From: Pseudomonas sp. JAI120
GTDB taxonomy: Bacteria; Pseudomonadota; Gammaproteobacteria; Pseudomonadales; Pseudomonadaceae
Direction of reading: 5' to 3'
Length of the DNA stretch: 64,000 bases
Assembly: GCF_014207255.1 (NCBI RefSeq)
Contig: NZ_JACHCZ010000008.1
Coordinates: 122,384 to 186,383, forward strand
In this document: positions 26,683 to 36,600 of the stretch, one piece after another
How the letters are laid out: each line of letters opens with the position of its first letter
How positions within the stretch are numbered: the stretch's first letter is position 1
Translations under genes and position numbers: made by a program
Notes under the pieces: model-generated
The model's database searches: none
Seen by the model: only the letters and a program-made list of their open reading frames with translations
What the model was told of the DNA's origin: nothing

Positions 26683-28422
26683 TCAGAGTTTCGGCAACTG
26701 CCCGATACGCCCCATCATTTCGGTGACGATCTGCAGATCCAGCAAGAACTGATCGACCGTCTTGAACTCATTGTCGGTGTGCCCGGTGTATTTCACTTCC
26801 GGCCGCGCCAGGCCGAATTGCACGCCATTGGGCAGTTCATGCACAGAGGTCGCGCCGGCCGAAGTGCCGAACTTATGCTCCATGCCCAGGTTTTCGCTGG
26901 CCACTGCCAACAAGGCCTTCACCCACTCACCTTCCGGGTTGCGGTACATCGGTTCGGCGATCGAGTAAGTGAAGTCCACATTGACCTTGGTTTGCTTGTC
27001 CCAGGCGCTCAACTTGTTGGAAATCTCGGCTTTCAGTTTCTCCGGCGATTTGCCCTTTGGTACACGCAGGTTCACCGCCAGCTTGAAGGCTTTGTCATCC
27101 AGGCCGACAAAGGTCAGCGAGGTGGTCAGCGGCCCCATGAAATCATCGGAGAAACCCACGCCTAATTTGCCGCCCAGATAATCCAGGCCCCAGTTATCCG
27201 AGGCATAACGGGCGGCGTCGGTGATGTGGTTATGCTTGAGGGCGTTCTTGCCGTCGACAGTGTGGATCAGCTCCAGCATGCGCGACACCGGGTTGATACC
27301 GGATTGCGGTTCGGAGGAGTGCGCGGAAACCCCGGTCACCGTCAGCTTGACCTCTTTGCCGACCACCTTGGCTGCCACCTCGAAGTCACCGCCGTTGCGC
27401 TTGGCATACTCCGCGCCGGCTTTTTGCAGGCTGGCGGCCAGTTCGGCAGGCTTGTCGCTGATAAACGTGGCAACCGAGGCCGAGGGGATCTGGTTGGTGG
27501 CCATGCCGCCGGTCATCGAGATGATTTCGGCACCTTTGCCTTCCCCTTTGCGACGCGGGAAGGTGGCCATGACAGTGCCATAACCTTTTTCGGCAATCAC
27601 CACCGGGTAGCCGCCATCCAGCGCCAAGTTGTACTGCGGCGTCGGGTTGCGTTCGAAGTAATAGGGTATCGCGTCGCCGGAAGTTTCTTCGGTGGTGTCC
27701 ACCAGCAGCTTGAAATTGCGCGCCAGCGGCAGCTTCTCTTCCTTGATCACCTTCATGGCGTACATCGCCACCACGATGCCGTTTTTGTCATCCTCGGTGC
27801 CCCGGCCATACATGCGGTCGCCGATCAGCGTGACCTTGAACGGGTCGAGCCTGGTGCCGTCTTTCAACACCCAGTTCTCCGGCGTCACCGGCACCACGTC
27901 GGCGTGGGCGTGGATGCCCACCACTTCGTCGCCGCTGCCTTCCAGGGAAATCTCGTACACGCGGTTGTCGACGTTACGGAAGTTGAGGTTGAAGGTCTTG
28001 GCCAGGGCCTGGATCTTGTCAGCAATCCGGATGAATTCCGGGTTTTTGTACTGCGGTATGCCGTCCACGTTGAAGGTCGGGATTTCCACCAGTTCGCGCA
28101 AGGTATCGAGGGCGGCCTTGCCGTACTTCACTCGGGTGTAAATCCCCAGCAGGCGATGGATCTCGTTCTGCTGGTCGGCGGTCAGGGTTTTGTTATCGAG
28201 GAAGGCACTGATCGCCGGACCCACGTCGTCAGCCTTGCCCAAGTCGCCCTTGGCCAGGCTGCCGAGGAAACCACGGAAATCCGTAACCGACTTTTCGCTG
28301 AAACTCTGCAGAATCGCCGTGCTTTGCTCTGGGGTGATGTTGGCAAAGGCGGGCGTGGTCATCACCGAAAGACCGGCCGCGAACAGGGTGGCAGCCGCTA
28401 ATTGCTTGAGTCGAAAGTGCAT
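26683..28422 (-). CDS. Secreted M20-family dipeptidase/metallopeptidase
   Basis: A 579-residue zinc peptidase with a signal peptide (about 1-27, ending PAFA). Metal-binding motifs of M20 are present: HAHADVVP (about residue 165), YGRGTEDDKNG, the catalytic Glu pair in TTEETSGD, and a late His in KYTGHTDNE. A peptidase dimerisation domain (TVTGVSAHSSEPQSG) lies between. It probably acts on dipeptides in the periplasm. ATG at 28422 is chosen since AAGGA lies 12 bases upstream and it gives a clean signal peptide; ATG at 28434 is possible. Confidence 0.88.
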   Translation of the reverse strand: MHFRLKQLAAATLFAAGLSVMTTPAFANITPEQSTAILQSFSEKSVTDFRGFLGSLAKGDLGKADDVGPAISAFLDNKTLTADQQNEIHRLLGIYTRVKYGKAALDTLRELVEIPTFNVDGIPQYKNPEFIRIADKIQALAKTFNLNFRNVDNRVYEISLEGSGDEVVGIHAHADVVPVTPENWVLKDGTRLDPFKVTLIGDRMYGRGTEDDKNGIVVAMYAMKVIKEEKLPLARNFKLLVDTTEETSGDAIPYYFERNPTPQYNLALDGGYPVVIAEKGYGTVMATFPRRKGEGKGAEIISMTGGMATNQIPSASVATFISDKPAELAASLQKAGAEYAKRNGGDFEVAAKVVGKEVKLTVTGVSAHSSEPQSGINPVSRMLELIHTVDGKNALKHNHITDAARYASDNWGLDYLGGKLGVGFSDDFMGPLTTSLTFVGLDDKAFKLAVNLRVPKGKSPEKLKAEISNKLSAWDKQTKVNVDFTYSIAEPMYRNPEGEWVKALLAVASENLGMEHKFGTSAGATSVHELPNGVQFGLARPEVKYTGHTDNEFKTVDQFLLDLQIVTEMMGRIGQLPKL

Positions 28423-28569
28423 GGTCAGAGGCATTCCTTTGCAAGGGGAAATAGGGGATTCCTGATCGATATGTCAGAAATATTTCGACACACTACCACT
28501 GCCAAGGTGTGCCTGGGAGGCCACTGGGAGGCTTATCTAAAAACTCGATAGCACCCTCGACTCCGCGCT

Positions 28570-29196
28570 CTAGTCCAGGCTGTACCGCACCGACAACGCG
28601 CCCTTTTTCTCCGAAAGCGCCAGGATCGTCACCTGGCCAAGCTCGCCCAGCGTTTGCACATGGGTACCGCCGCAAGCGTAGGGCGGCAAATCACCGAAGC
28701 CCACTTCGCGGGTGCCGTCGTCCAGGGTCATATGACGCGGGTAGTCGGCGGCGATCCATTGGTTGATCCGCTGTTGAATGATCTCGGCGTCCATGGCTTG
28801 TGCGGTTTCGCCACGGATAAAAGTGATCTTGCCTTCGCCTGGCCAGTGATGGGCCTTGATCGGCATCCAGCCCAGGGTCTCGCCGGCGTTGCCGATCAAA
28901 TGTCCGGCGGAATGCAGGCGGGTGTGCAGGGCGCGGCGTGGTTCGTCGACCCGTGCGGTGATGGGGCCCGGTTCCACAGGTTGGTTGACATAGTGCACCA
29001 CGCGATCGGTTTCCTGGGTGACTCGCAGCACCTGGCTGTCGCCCAGCCAGCCGGTATCGAATGGCTGGCCACCGCCTTGGGGATGGAAAATCGTCGACCG
29101 CAAAACGACTGCAAACTGGCCCTCGCAGGGGGTGCAGCTCAGCACTTCAAGCTCGGCGGTCAGGTGGTCGTGGGTGAAAAACAGGCGCTCGGTCAT
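28570..29196 (-). CDS. AlaX-like trans-editing alanyl-tRNA hydrolase
   Basis: A 208-residue stand-alone relative of the AlaRS editing domain that hydrolyses mischarged Ser- or Gly-tRNA-Ala. The zinc-binding motifs are visible: HTRLHSAGH (HxxxH, about residues 90-98) and CGGTHV (about residue 180). FHPQGGGQPFDTG near the N terminus is the conserved active-site loop. It is transcribed divergently from the LysR gene. Residue differences do not let me say whether it prefers Ser or Gly. Confidence 0.9.
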   Translation of the reverse strand: MTERLFFTHDHLTAELEVLSCTPCEGQFAVVLRSTIFHPQGGGQPFDTGWLGDSQVLRVTQETDRVVHYVNQPVEPGPITARVDEPRRALHTRLHSAGHLIGNAGETLGWMPIKAHHWPGEGKITFIRGETAQAMDAEIIQQRINQWIAADYPRHMTLDDGTREVGFGDLPPYACGGTHVQTLGELGQVTILALSEKKGALSVRYSLD

Positions 29197-29285
29197 TTTC
29201 TACATCCGCATCAGGGTTCTGCGGGCAGTATAAATAGTGCGTCGATAGGTGATAATCCGCTCAAATATCAATGGACCTGTGCGTC

Positions 29286-30218
29286 ATGAGCATCAATCTT
29301 CCTTTGTCGCTGCTGGGTGAAATGGCGATTTTCGTCAAGGTAGTAGAAACCGGCAGCTTCTCCGGAGCGGCTCGGCAGTTGAGCGTTTCGCCGTCGGCGG
29401 TGAGCCGTAGCATCTCGCGCCTGGAAAAGGCCCTGGCTACCCGTTTGATGCAACGCACCACACGCAAATTGCGCCTGAGTGAAGCCGGTGAGGAGGTTTT
29501 CAAGCGCTGCCAGGAGATGGTCAGCGCGGCGCGCTCAGTGATGGAAATCAGCGGCCAGTTCACCCATGAGGCCGAAGGCCTGGTGCGGGTCAGTGTGCCG
29601 AAGGCGGTGGGGCGGTTTGTGGTGCACCCGCATATGCCGGAGTTTCTGCGGCGTTATCCCAAGGTGGATGTGCAATTGATCCTTGAGGACCGGCATGTGG
29701 ACATGATCGACGACAATGTCGACCTCAGCATCCGTATCACCGACAGCCCGCCGCCGGGCCTGGTGGGGCGGCAGTTATTGCCAATTGAGCATTTACTCTG
29801 TGCCACGCCGCAGTATCTAGCCGAGCATGGTGCGCCGGAGCATCCCCACGATTTGCTGGCGCACAGTTGCATCTATCTCGGTGAAACCCCGGGGGATTCG
29901 CGCTGGAAATTCCGCCAGGGCGGCAAGGCGGTGACGGTCGGCGTGCGTGGACGTTATGCGGCGAATCACACCGGCGTACGGCTGGATGCGGTGTTACAGC
30001 ACGTGGGAATTGGCAGCTTGCCGTATTTCACCGCGCGGCACGCGTTGGAGGAGGGGCGGTTGGTACAGGTGTTGCCCGCGTGGGACTTTATTGCGTCCTA
30101 CCATGGCGAGGCGTGGTTGTTGCATTCGCCCACGCGCTACTTGCCGCCGAAGCTGCGGGTGTTTATCGATTATCTGGTGGAGTGCATGGCGAGGGAGCCG
30201 ACATTGCGCCGTCGATAG
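29286..30218 (+). CDS. LysR-family transcriptional regulator
   Basis: A 310-residue regulator with the N-terminal winged helix (AIFVKVVETGSFSGAARQLS, then SVSPSAVSRSISRLE) and a C-terminal effector domain (about 90-300) of the CrgA/AaeR-like branch. It is divergent from the AlaX-like gene with 89 bases between, so it may control that gene or itself. An in-frame ATG five codons earlier is also possible. Confidence 0.85.
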   Translation: MSINLPLSLLGEMAIFVKVVETGSFSGAARQLSVSPSAVSRSISRLEKALATRLMQRTTRKLRLSEAGEEVFKRCQEMVSAARSVMEISGQFTHEAEGLVRVSVPKAVGRFVVHPHMPEFLRRYPKVDVQLILEDRHVDMIDDNVDLSIRITDSPPPGLVGRQLLPIEHLLCATPQYLAEHGAPEHPHDLLAHSCIYLGETPGDSRWKFRQGGKAVTVGVRGRYAANHTGVRLDAVLQHVGIGSLPYFTARHALEEGRLVQVLPAWDFIASYHGEAWLLHSPTRYLPPKLRVFIDYLVECMAREPTLRRR

Positions 30219-30230
30219 GCGCGCCGTCGA

Positions 30231-30266
30231 AAATGTGGGAGGAGGGCCTGCTCCCTCCCGCATTCA
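30231..30266. repeat. REP-like hairpin
   Basis: ATGTGGGAGGAGGGCCTGC followed by TCCCTCCCGCAT forms an imperfect hairpin of the Pseudomonas GTGGGAGG REP class. It lies between the convergent LysR and PA2817-family genes. Confidence 0.7.
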
Positions 30267-30287
30267 GTTGTGCAGTGTCTTGAGCAA

Positions 30288-30695
30288 TCAGTGTTTGCTT
30301 TGGTCTTGCGGCATGGCCAGCAGTTGCTTTTCCTGGTTCCAGTCGAACGGTTCCTCGTTCTGTTCGGCTTCAAAGCGACGCTCTTCCAGGGCCTGGTACA
30401 GGTCCAGTTCTTCATCAGGCATGAAGTGCAGGCAATCGCCGCCGAAGAACCACAGCAGGTCGCGCGGGACGAGGTGGGCGATCTGCGGGTAGCGCAGGAT
30501 GACCTGGCTCATCAGGTCCTGGCCCAGGTACTGGCTTTCGATCGGGTCGATTGGCAGCAGGGCGCGCAGTTCGTCGAAGCGCTCCAGGAACAGGGTGTGG
30601 CTTTCCTCGGGCACCTGTTCGGCTTCGCCGACGGCAACCAGGATGCTGCGCAGGTGGTCGAGCAAGACGAGATGATCGGCAACGACGTTGGACAC
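30288..30695 (-). CDS. PA2817-family conserved hypothetical protein
   Basis: A 135-residue acidic cytoplasmic protein with no membrane segment. Segments RDLLWFFGGDCLHFMPDEE and LYQALEERRFEA are typical of the Pseudomonas PA2817 family. Function unknown. GTG start with GAGGAC seven to eight bases upstream. It lies downstream of fadE but behind fadE's strong terminator, so it may have its own promoter in the short gap. Confidence 0.8.
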   Translation of the reverse strand: MSNVVADHLVLLDHLRSILVAVGEAEQVPEESHTLFLERFDELRALLPIDPIESQYLGQDLMSQVILRYPQIAHLVPRDLLWFFGGDCLHFMPDEELDLYQALEERRFEAEQNEEPFDWNQEKQLLAMPQDQSKH

Positions 30696-30715
30696 GAGAT
30701 AAGTCCTCTAAAGCA

Positions 30716-30755
30716 AAAACGGGCGCGAGAGTATATGCCTCTCGCGCCCGTTTTT
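30716..30755 (-). terminator. Terminator of fadE
   Basis: AAAAACGGGCGCGAGAG pairs perfectly with CTCTCGCGCCCGTTTTT around TATATGC, a 17-base stem with a U tract on the minus strand. Confidence 0.92.
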
Positions 30756-30770
30756 ATATGACCTCCGGAC

Positions 30771-33218
30771 TCAGCGGACTTTACCTTCAGCGTGTACCAG
30801 CTCTTCCTTGCTGAAATCATCCACGTCGATCACCTTGCGCCGTGCCGCTTCAGCGTCACGCAAGGTTTGCGCTTCTGCAGGTTGCAGCACACCGGCATGC
30901 AGCGCGGCGTCGATGGCATGTTCGCCGGCAGTCGGTTTGACCTGGCCGCTTTTGAGCGCGGCGTGCAGTTTTTTCTGCAGCGGGTGGCTGGCACCCAGCA
31001 GGTCGTAGGCATGTTGCAGTGCGCCCACCGGATCTTCTGCCGCTTGCGGGCGGTAGCAGCCGGCAAGCAGTTCTTCCAGGGTCGGGTCGCCTTTGGCGCG
31101 ACCAATCACCGCGGCCACTTCGGCATCCAGTGCATCGGACGGGCCGGTATGGCGGCGCCCGAACGGGAACACAATCACCCGCAGCAGGCAGCCCAGCACT
31201 TTATTCGGGAAGTTGGTCAGCAGTTCATCCAGCGCACGCTCGGACTCGCCGAGGCTTTCTTCCATGGCCCAGGCGAACAGCGGTTCCAGGTGATCCGGCG
31301 AATCCAGGTCGTGGTAACGCTTGAGTGCCGCCGATGCCAGGTACATATGGCTCAGCACGTCACCGAGGCGTGCCGACAGGCGTTCGCGGCGTTTCAACTC
31401 GCCACCCAGCAGCATCATGCTCAGGTCCGCCAGCAGCGCGAATGCGGCAGCCTGGCGGTTCAAGGCGCGGAAATAACCCTGGCTCAAACGGTTGCCCGGG
31501 GCTTTCTCGAAGTGCCCCACGCCGAGGTTCAGCACCAGGGTGCTGGCGGCATTGCTCACGGCAAAACCAATGTGTTGCATCAGCAGCCCGTCGAACTCCT
31601 TCAGTGCCTGATCGTGGTCTTCACGACCGGCCAGCGCCATTTCCTTGAGCACGAACGGATGGCAGCGGATGGCACCCTGGCCGAAGATCATCAGATTGCG
31701 CGAGAGAATATTTGCGCCTTCCACGGTGATGAAGATCGGCGCGCCCTGCCAGCTGCGGCCCAGGTAGTTGTTCGGGCCCATGATGATGCCCTTGCCGCCA
31801 TGCACGTCCATGGCGTGGCTGATGCACTCGCGGCCGCGTTCGGTCAGGTGGTACTTGAGGATCGCCGACAGCACCGAGGGTTTTTCGCCGAGGTCCACGG
31901 CATTGGCGGTGAGCATGCGCGCGCTGTCCATCAGCCAGGCGTTGCCGCCGATGCGGGCCAGGGCTTCCTGGATACCTTCGAAAGCCGACAGCGGTACGTT
32001 GAACTGTTCGCGTACCTGGGCATATTGGCCGGTCACCAGGCTGGTGAACTTGGCCGCGCCGGTGCCCACGGCGGGCAGGGAGATCGAACGGCCTACCGAC
32101 AGGCAGTTCATCAGCATCATCCAGCCTTTGCCGAGCATTTCCTGGCCGCCGATGAGGTACTCCAGGGGGATGAACACGTCCTTGCCGGAGTTCGGGCCGT
32201 TCATGAACGCGGCGCCGAGGGGCAGGTGGCGACGGCCGATTTCCACGCCGGGGGTGTCGGTAGGGATCAGCGCAAGGCTGATGCCCAGGTCTTCTTCTTC
32301 ACCCAGCAGGTGGTCGGGGTCGTGGGCCTTGAAGGCCAGGCCCAGCAGGGTCGCGACCGGGCCAAGGGTGATGTAGCGTTTTTCCCAGTTCAGGCGCAGG
32401 CCGAGGGTTTCCTTGCCTTCCCATTCGCCTTTGCAGATCACGCCTGTGTCAGGCATGGCGCCGGCATCGGAGCCGGCCAGCGGGCCGGTGAGGGCGAAGC
32501 AGGGAATGTCATCGCCACGCGCCAGGCGCGGCAGGTAGTGGTTGCGTTGTTCGTCGGTGCCGTAGTGCAGCAGCAGTTCGGCCGGACCGAGGGAGTTAGG
32601 CACCATCACGGTGGAGGCCAGGTCGCCGCTGCGGGTGGCGAGTTTCATCGCGACCTGGGAGTGAGCATAAGCTGAGAAGCCTTTGCCGCCATATTCCTTG
32701 GGAATGATCAGGGCGAAGAAACCGTGGGTCTTGATGTGCTCCCACGCGGCAGGCGGCAAGTCCATGGCCTGGCCGATTTCCCAGTCGCTGACCATGGCGC
32801 AGAGTTCTTCGGTGGGGCCGTCGATAAATGCCTGTTCTTCTTCGGTCAGTTTGACCTTGGGATAGGCCAGCAACTTGTCCCAGTCGGGGCGACCGCTCAA
32901 GAGTTCGCCGTCCCACCACACGGTGCCGGCGTCGATCGCGTCGCGCTCGGTCTCGGACATCGGCGGCAAGACTTTCTGGAACCAGCTGAACAGCGGCTTG
33001 GTGAAGTATTGGCGGCGCAGGTCCGGCAACAGCAGGGGCGCGGCCACGACAGCGATCAACACCCAGAAAATCAGCAGCAGCCAACCCGGTGCGTGGCTCC
33101 AGGCACCCATCGCCAGCAGGTAAACGGCGACCACGCCCAGGGCGGGCAGGGGGGCGACGCGGCGATGTGCCAGGTAGGCAATGCCGACCACCAGAACCAG
33201 TATCCACAACAACAGCAT
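30771..33218 (-). CDS. fadE: Acyl-CoA dehydrogenase (FadE type)
   Basis: First step of fatty acid beta-oxidation: FAD-dependent alpha,beta-dehydrogenation of acyl-CoA. The 815-residue protein has the length of E. coli FadE, with two N-terminal membrane helices (about 3-20 and 25-55), an acyl-CoA dehydrogenase core (IPKEYGGKGFSAYAHSQV, FALTGPLAGSDAGAMPDTG, MDVHGGKGIIMGPNN) and a C-terminal DUF1974 domain (about 500-780). ATG at 33218 has GGAGG seven bases upstream; an upstream TTG is not needed. Resembles PA2815. Confidence 0.93.
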   Translation of the reverse strand: MLLLWILVLVVGIAYLAHRRVAPLPALGVVAVYLLAMGAWSHAPGWLLLIFWVLIAVVAAPLLLPDLRRQYFTKPLFSWFQKVLPPMSETERDAIDAGTVWWDGELLSGRPDWDKLLAYPKVKLTEEEQAFIDGPTEELCAMVSDWEIGQAMDLPPAAWEHIKTHGFFALIIPKEYGGKGFSAYAHSQVAMKLATRSGDLASTVMVPNSLGPAELLLHYGTDEQRNHYLPRLARGDDIPCFALTGPLAGSDAGAMPDTGVICKGEWEGKETLGLRLNWEKRYITLGPVATLLGLAFKAHDPDHLLGEEEDLGISLALIPTDTPGVEIGRRHLPLGAAFMNGPNSGKDVFIPLEYLIGGQEMLGKGWMMLMNCLSVGRSISLPAVGTGAAKFTSLVTGQYAQVREQFNVPLSAFEGIQEALARIGGNAWLMDSARMLTANAVDLGEKPSVLSAILKYHLTERGRECISHAMDVHGGKGIIMGPNNYLGRSWQGAPIFITVEGANILSRNLMIFGQGAIRCHPFVLKEMALAGREDHDQALKEFDGLLMQHIGFAVSNAASTLVLNLGVGHFEKAPGNRLSQGYFRALNRQAAAFALLADLSMMLLGGELKRRERLSARLGDVLSHMYLASAALKRYHDLDSPDHLEPLFAWAMEESLGESERALDELLTNFPNKVLGCLLRVIVFPFGRRHTGPSDALDAEVAAVIGRAKGDPTLEELLAGCYRPQAAEDPVGALQHAYDLLGASHPLQKKLHAALKSGQVKPTAGEHAIDAALHAGVLQPAEAQTLRDAEAARRKVIDVDDFSKEELVHAEGKVR

Positions 33219-33409
33219 ATTCAATCCTCCGTGAAACCAGGGGCGAAACCACCAGGAAGCTTAGTCGGCATCCGAACAAGCGAGGTGATCAGGGTGTTAC
33301 AAGTTGTACTGGGGACACCTGGCATCAGGCGCCGACATTTGGCCGATTCGTCGTTATCTCTATGGCAGACCTGTCGTTAAACTCCAGGCTTCCCTCGGAG
33401 ATCAAGCTC

Positions 33410-34069
33410 ATGGATACGTACCTGAGTCCCAGCCGCTTCATCGATAGTGACCACCCAGCGGTGGTGGAGTTCGCCGAAAAACATCGTGGTCCCAGCGCGG
33501 ACTTATGTGACCAGGCGGTCAGTCTCTATTACGCCGTGCGTGAGGCGATTCGCTACAACCCCTACACCTTCAGCCGTGACCCCGACACCCTGAGCGCCAG
33601 CTTTGCCCTGGCCGCCGGCGAAAGCTATTGCGTGCCCAAGGCCACCTTGCTCGCCGCCTGCGCCCGCCATTGCGGCATCCCGGCGCGCATCGGCCTGGCG
33701 GATGTGCGCAACCACCTGTCGACGCCGCGCCTGGTCGCGTTGCTCAAGAGTGATGTGTTCGCCATGCATGGATACACGGAGTTGTACCTGCGGGGCCGCT
33801 GGGTCAAAGCCACTCCGGCGTTCAACCAGCAGTTGTGCGAAATGTTCGACGTACCGCCGCTGGACTTTGATGGGATTAACGACAGCGTATTCCACGCGTT
33901 CAACCGTCAGGGGCAGCGCTCGATGGAATACGTGGTGGACCACGGGCAGTTCCCCGATGTGCCCGAGGATTTCTTCTTCGCCCACCTGGAGAAATGTTAC
34001 CCCCACCTGTTTGCCGAACAGATGCCGACCCTGTTGGGCGACCTGCAGAGCGATTTAAGCCGCGCGTGA
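33410..34069 (+). CDS. Transglutaminase-like cysteine protein
   Basis: A 219-residue cytoplasmic protein with a transglutaminase-like core. The presumed catalytic Cys is in ESYCVPKATLLAA (about residue 75) and His in AMHGYTELYLRG (about residue 123), followed by KATPAFN at the position of the acidic residue. GGAG lies nine bases before the ATG. It is divergent from fadE and precedes a GST gene, as in P. aeruginosa PA2813-PA2815. Activity may be proteolytic or deamidating; unknown. Confidence 0.83.
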   Translation: MDTYLSPSRFIDSDHPAVVEFAEKHRGPSADLCDQAVSLYYAVREAIRYNPYTFSRDPDTLSASFALAAGESYCVPKATLLAACARHCGIPARIGLADVRNHLSTPRLVALLKSDVFAMHGYTELYLRGRWVKATPAFNQQLCEMFDVPPLDFDGINDSVFHAFNRQGQRSMEYVVDHGQFPDVPEDFFFAHLEKCYPHLFAEQMPTLLGDLQSDLSRA

Positions 34070-34125
34070 ACCGGCGTATGCTGCTGCGTTCATCCAGCCA
34101 TGTTCATCAATAAAAAGGCGCGGTC

Positions 34126-34743
34126 ATGCTGAAAATCTGGGGTCGTAAAAATTCATCAAACGTCAGGAAAGCACTGTGGTGCGCCGAGGAACTCGGCCTG
34201 GACTATGAGGCAATTGATGCGGGCGGGGCTTTTGGTGTGGTCGATACGCCGCAATACCGGGCATTGAACCCGAATGGCCGGGTGCCGATGATCGAGGACG
34301 GCGACTTTGTGTTGTGGGAGTCCAACACCATCGTGCGCTACCTCTGCGCCAAGCACGCGTCGGCGTTTTACCCGAGCGACCTGCAAGTGCGTGCCAGCGC
34401 CGAGAAATGGATGGACTGGACCACCTCGACCCTCGCCGAGCCGTTCAAGGCTGTGTTCTGGGGCGTTGTGCGCACCCCGGAGGAAAAGCGGAACTGGGAC
34501 AGCATCAACGCTGGGCGTCAGGCCTGTATCGATGCACTGAGCACCGTGGACAGCGCATTGGCCCACCAGCCTTACCTGTCGGGCGACACCTTCGGCATCG
34601 GTGATATCCCCCTCGGCTGCTTTATCTACGCCTGGTTCGAGATGCCCATCGAACGCCCTTCGATGCCCCATCTGGAGGCCTGGTACCAGCGCCTGCAACA
34701 ACGCCCGGCCTACCGCAAAGCGGTCATGACCGCGTTGACTTAA
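34126..34743 (+). CDS. Glutathione S-transferase
   Basis: A 205-residue GST with an N-terminal thioredoxin fold (KIWGRKNSSNVRKALW, with a Ser at the usual catalytic position, and NGRVPMIED, WESNTIVRYL) and a C-terminal helical domain. The VPMI cis-proline and ESN glutathione contact are present. It belongs to the beta/theta-like group of bacterial GSTs; the electrophile is unknown. Confidence 0.9.
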   Translation: MLKIWGRKNSSNVRKALWCAEELGLDYEAIDAGGAFGVVDTPQYRALNPNGRVPMIEDGDFVLWESNTIVRYLCAKHASAFYPSDLQVRASAEKWMDWTTSTLAEPFKAVFWGVVRTPEEKRNWDSINAGRQACIDALSTVDSALAHQPYLSGDTFGIGDIPLGCFIYAWFEMPIERPSMPHLEAWYQRLQQRPAYRKAVMTALT

Positions 34744-34877
34744 TACTGACTATTAATACAGGTGACTGTACTTGTGCGGCGCGGGCAAGCACCATGCCCG
34801 TCATGCGCCGCCGTTGAACTACGTGCGCTGCGCCCTCATCTACTCTTTCTATTCCCTTCTTTGGTGCGTATTCCGAT

Positions 34878-35810
34878 ATGAGTTCTGCTCTGTCCATCCG
34901 GCAGCTAACCAAAACCTACGGCAACGGTTTCCAGGCCCTGAGCGGTATCGATCTGGACGTTGCCGAAGGTGACTTCTTCGCCTTGCTCGGCCCCAACGGC
35001 GCTGGCAAATCCACCACCATCGGTATCCTCTCCACCTTGGTCAATAAGACCAGCGGCACGGTGAATATCTTCGGCCACGACCTGGACAAATCCCCGGCGG
35101 CGCTCAAGCGTTCCATCGGTGTGGTGCCCCAGGAATTCAACTTCAACCAGTTTGAAAAGACTTTCGACATCGTCGTGACCCAGGCTGGTTACTACGGCAT
35201 CCCGGCGAAAATCGCCAAGGAGCGCGCCGAGCAGTACCTGACTCAGCTGGGCCTGTGGGACAAGCGCGACGTACCGTCCCGCTCGCTGTCCGGCGGCATG
35301 AAGCGTCGCCTGATGATTGCCCGCGCACTGGTGCATGAGCCGCGCCTGTTGATCCTCGATGAACCCACCGCTGGCGTGGACATCGAACTGCGTCGCTCGA
35401 TGTGGACCTTCCTCACCGAGCTGAACGAGAAGGGCATCACCATCATCCTCACCACCCACTACCTGGAAGAGGCTGAGCAGTTGTGCCGCAATATCGGCAT
35501 CATCGACCACGGCACCATCGTCGAGAACACCAGCATGCGTAACCTGCTGGGCCAGTTGCATGTGGAGACCTTCCTGCTTGACCTGAAGAACAACCTGTCG
35601 GCAGCGCCGCAACTGCTTGGCTACCCCAGCCGCCTGGTGGACAGCCACACTCTGGAGGTCCAGGTGGATAAAGCCATGGGCATCACTGCGTTGTTCACCC
35701 AGTTGGCGACCCAGAACATCGAAGTGCTGAGCCTGCGTAATAAAACCAATCGCCTTGAGGAGTTGTTCGTGTCCCTGGTGGAGAAAAATCTGACGAAGGT
35801 GGCGGTATGA
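34878..35810 (+). CDS. ABC-2 type exporter, ATP-binding subunit
   Basis: A 310-residue ATPase with Walker A GPNGAGKST (about residue 38), Q-loop VVPQEFN, signature SLSGGMKRR, Walker B LLILDEPTAGVD and the switch His in LTTHYLEE. The C-terminal extension (after residue 225) is like that of YadG/DrrA-type exporters. It overlaps the permease gene as ATGA. Homologue of PA2812 by context. Confidence 0.93.
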   Translation: MSSALSIRQLTKTYGNGFQALSGIDLDVAEGDFFALLGPNGAGKSTTIGILSTLVNKTSGTVNIFGHDLDKSPAALKRSIGVVPQEFNFNQFEKTFDIVVTQAGYYGIPAKIAKERAEQYLTQLGLWDKRDVPSRSLSGGMKRRLMIARALVHEPRLLILDEPTAGVDIELRRSMWTFLTELNEKGITIILTTHYLEEAEQLCRNIGIIDHGTIVENTSMRNLLGQLHVETFLLDLKNNLSAAPQLLGYPSRLVDSHTLEVQVDKAMGITALFTQLATQNIEVLSLRNKTNRLEELFVSLVEKNLTKVAV

Positions 35811-36586
35811 GTTCTGAGCTGCAACCCAACCTCGTCGCGCTGCAGACCATCGTCTACCGCGAAGTGAAGCGCTTTACCCGGATCTGGCCGCAGACCCTGC
35901 TGCCGCCGGCGATCACCATGGTGTTGTACTTCGTGATCTTCGGTAACCTGATCGGCCGCCAGATCGGCGATATGGGTGGTTTCACCTATATGGAGTACAT
36001 CGTGCCGGGCCTGATCATGATGTCAGTGATCACCAACTCCTACGGCAACGTGGTCTCCAGTTTCTTCGGCAGCAAGTTCCAGCGCTCCATCGAAGAGCTG
36101 ATGGTCTCGCCGGTGTCGCCGCACACCATCCTGATCGGCTACACCTTGGGTGGCGTATTGCGCGGCTTGATGGTGGGCGTGATCGTGACGCTGCTGTCGC
36201 TGTTCTTCACCCACCTGCAGGTGCATCACCTCGGGGTCACCATTCTGGTGGTGGTGCTGACGGCGACGATCTTCTCGCTGTTGGGGTTTATCAACGCCGT
36301 GTTCGCACGCAACTTCGATGATATTTCGATCATCCCGACCTTTGTACTGACGCCGCTGACCTACCTGGGCGGGGTGTTCTACTCCATCACCTTGCTGCCG
36401 CCGTTCTGGCAGACCGTGTCGCTGGCCAACCCGGTGCTGCACATGGTCAACGCCTTCCGCTACGGCATCCTGGGCGTGTCGGATATCAAGATCAGCGTGG
36501 CGATCACCTTCATGCTGGTGGCGACGGTGGTGTTGTATATCGGTTGCGCGAAGCTGCTGGTGAGCGGGCGCGGGATGCGTACCTGA
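35807..36586 (+). CDS. ABC-2 type exporter, permease subunit
   Basis: A 259-residue membrane subunit with six hydrophobic helices and the ABC-2 signature around ELMVSPVSPHTILIGYTLGG, like E. coli YadH. It is the translational partner of the preceding ATPase. The exported substrate is unknown. Confidence 0.92.
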   Translation: MSSELQPNLVALQTIVYREVKRFTRIWPQTLLPPAITMVLYFVIFGNLIGRQIGDMGGFTYMEYIVPGLIMMSVITNSYGNVVSSFFGSKFQRSIEELMVSPVSPHTILIGYTLGGVLRGLMVGVIVTLLSLFFTHLQVHHLGVTILVVVLTATIFSLLGFINAVFARNFDDISIIPTFVLTPLTYLGGVFYSITLLPPFWQTVSLANPVLHMVNAFRYGILGVSDIKISVAITFMLVATVVLYIGCAKLLVSGRGMRT

Positions 36587-36600
36587 TAAACGCGGTAGAA

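Noticed and set aside
30792..32675. A 627-codon plus-strand frame opposite fadE
   Set aside because: It is antisense to a clear fadE coding region and has the His/Gln-rich look of a high-GC shadow frame.
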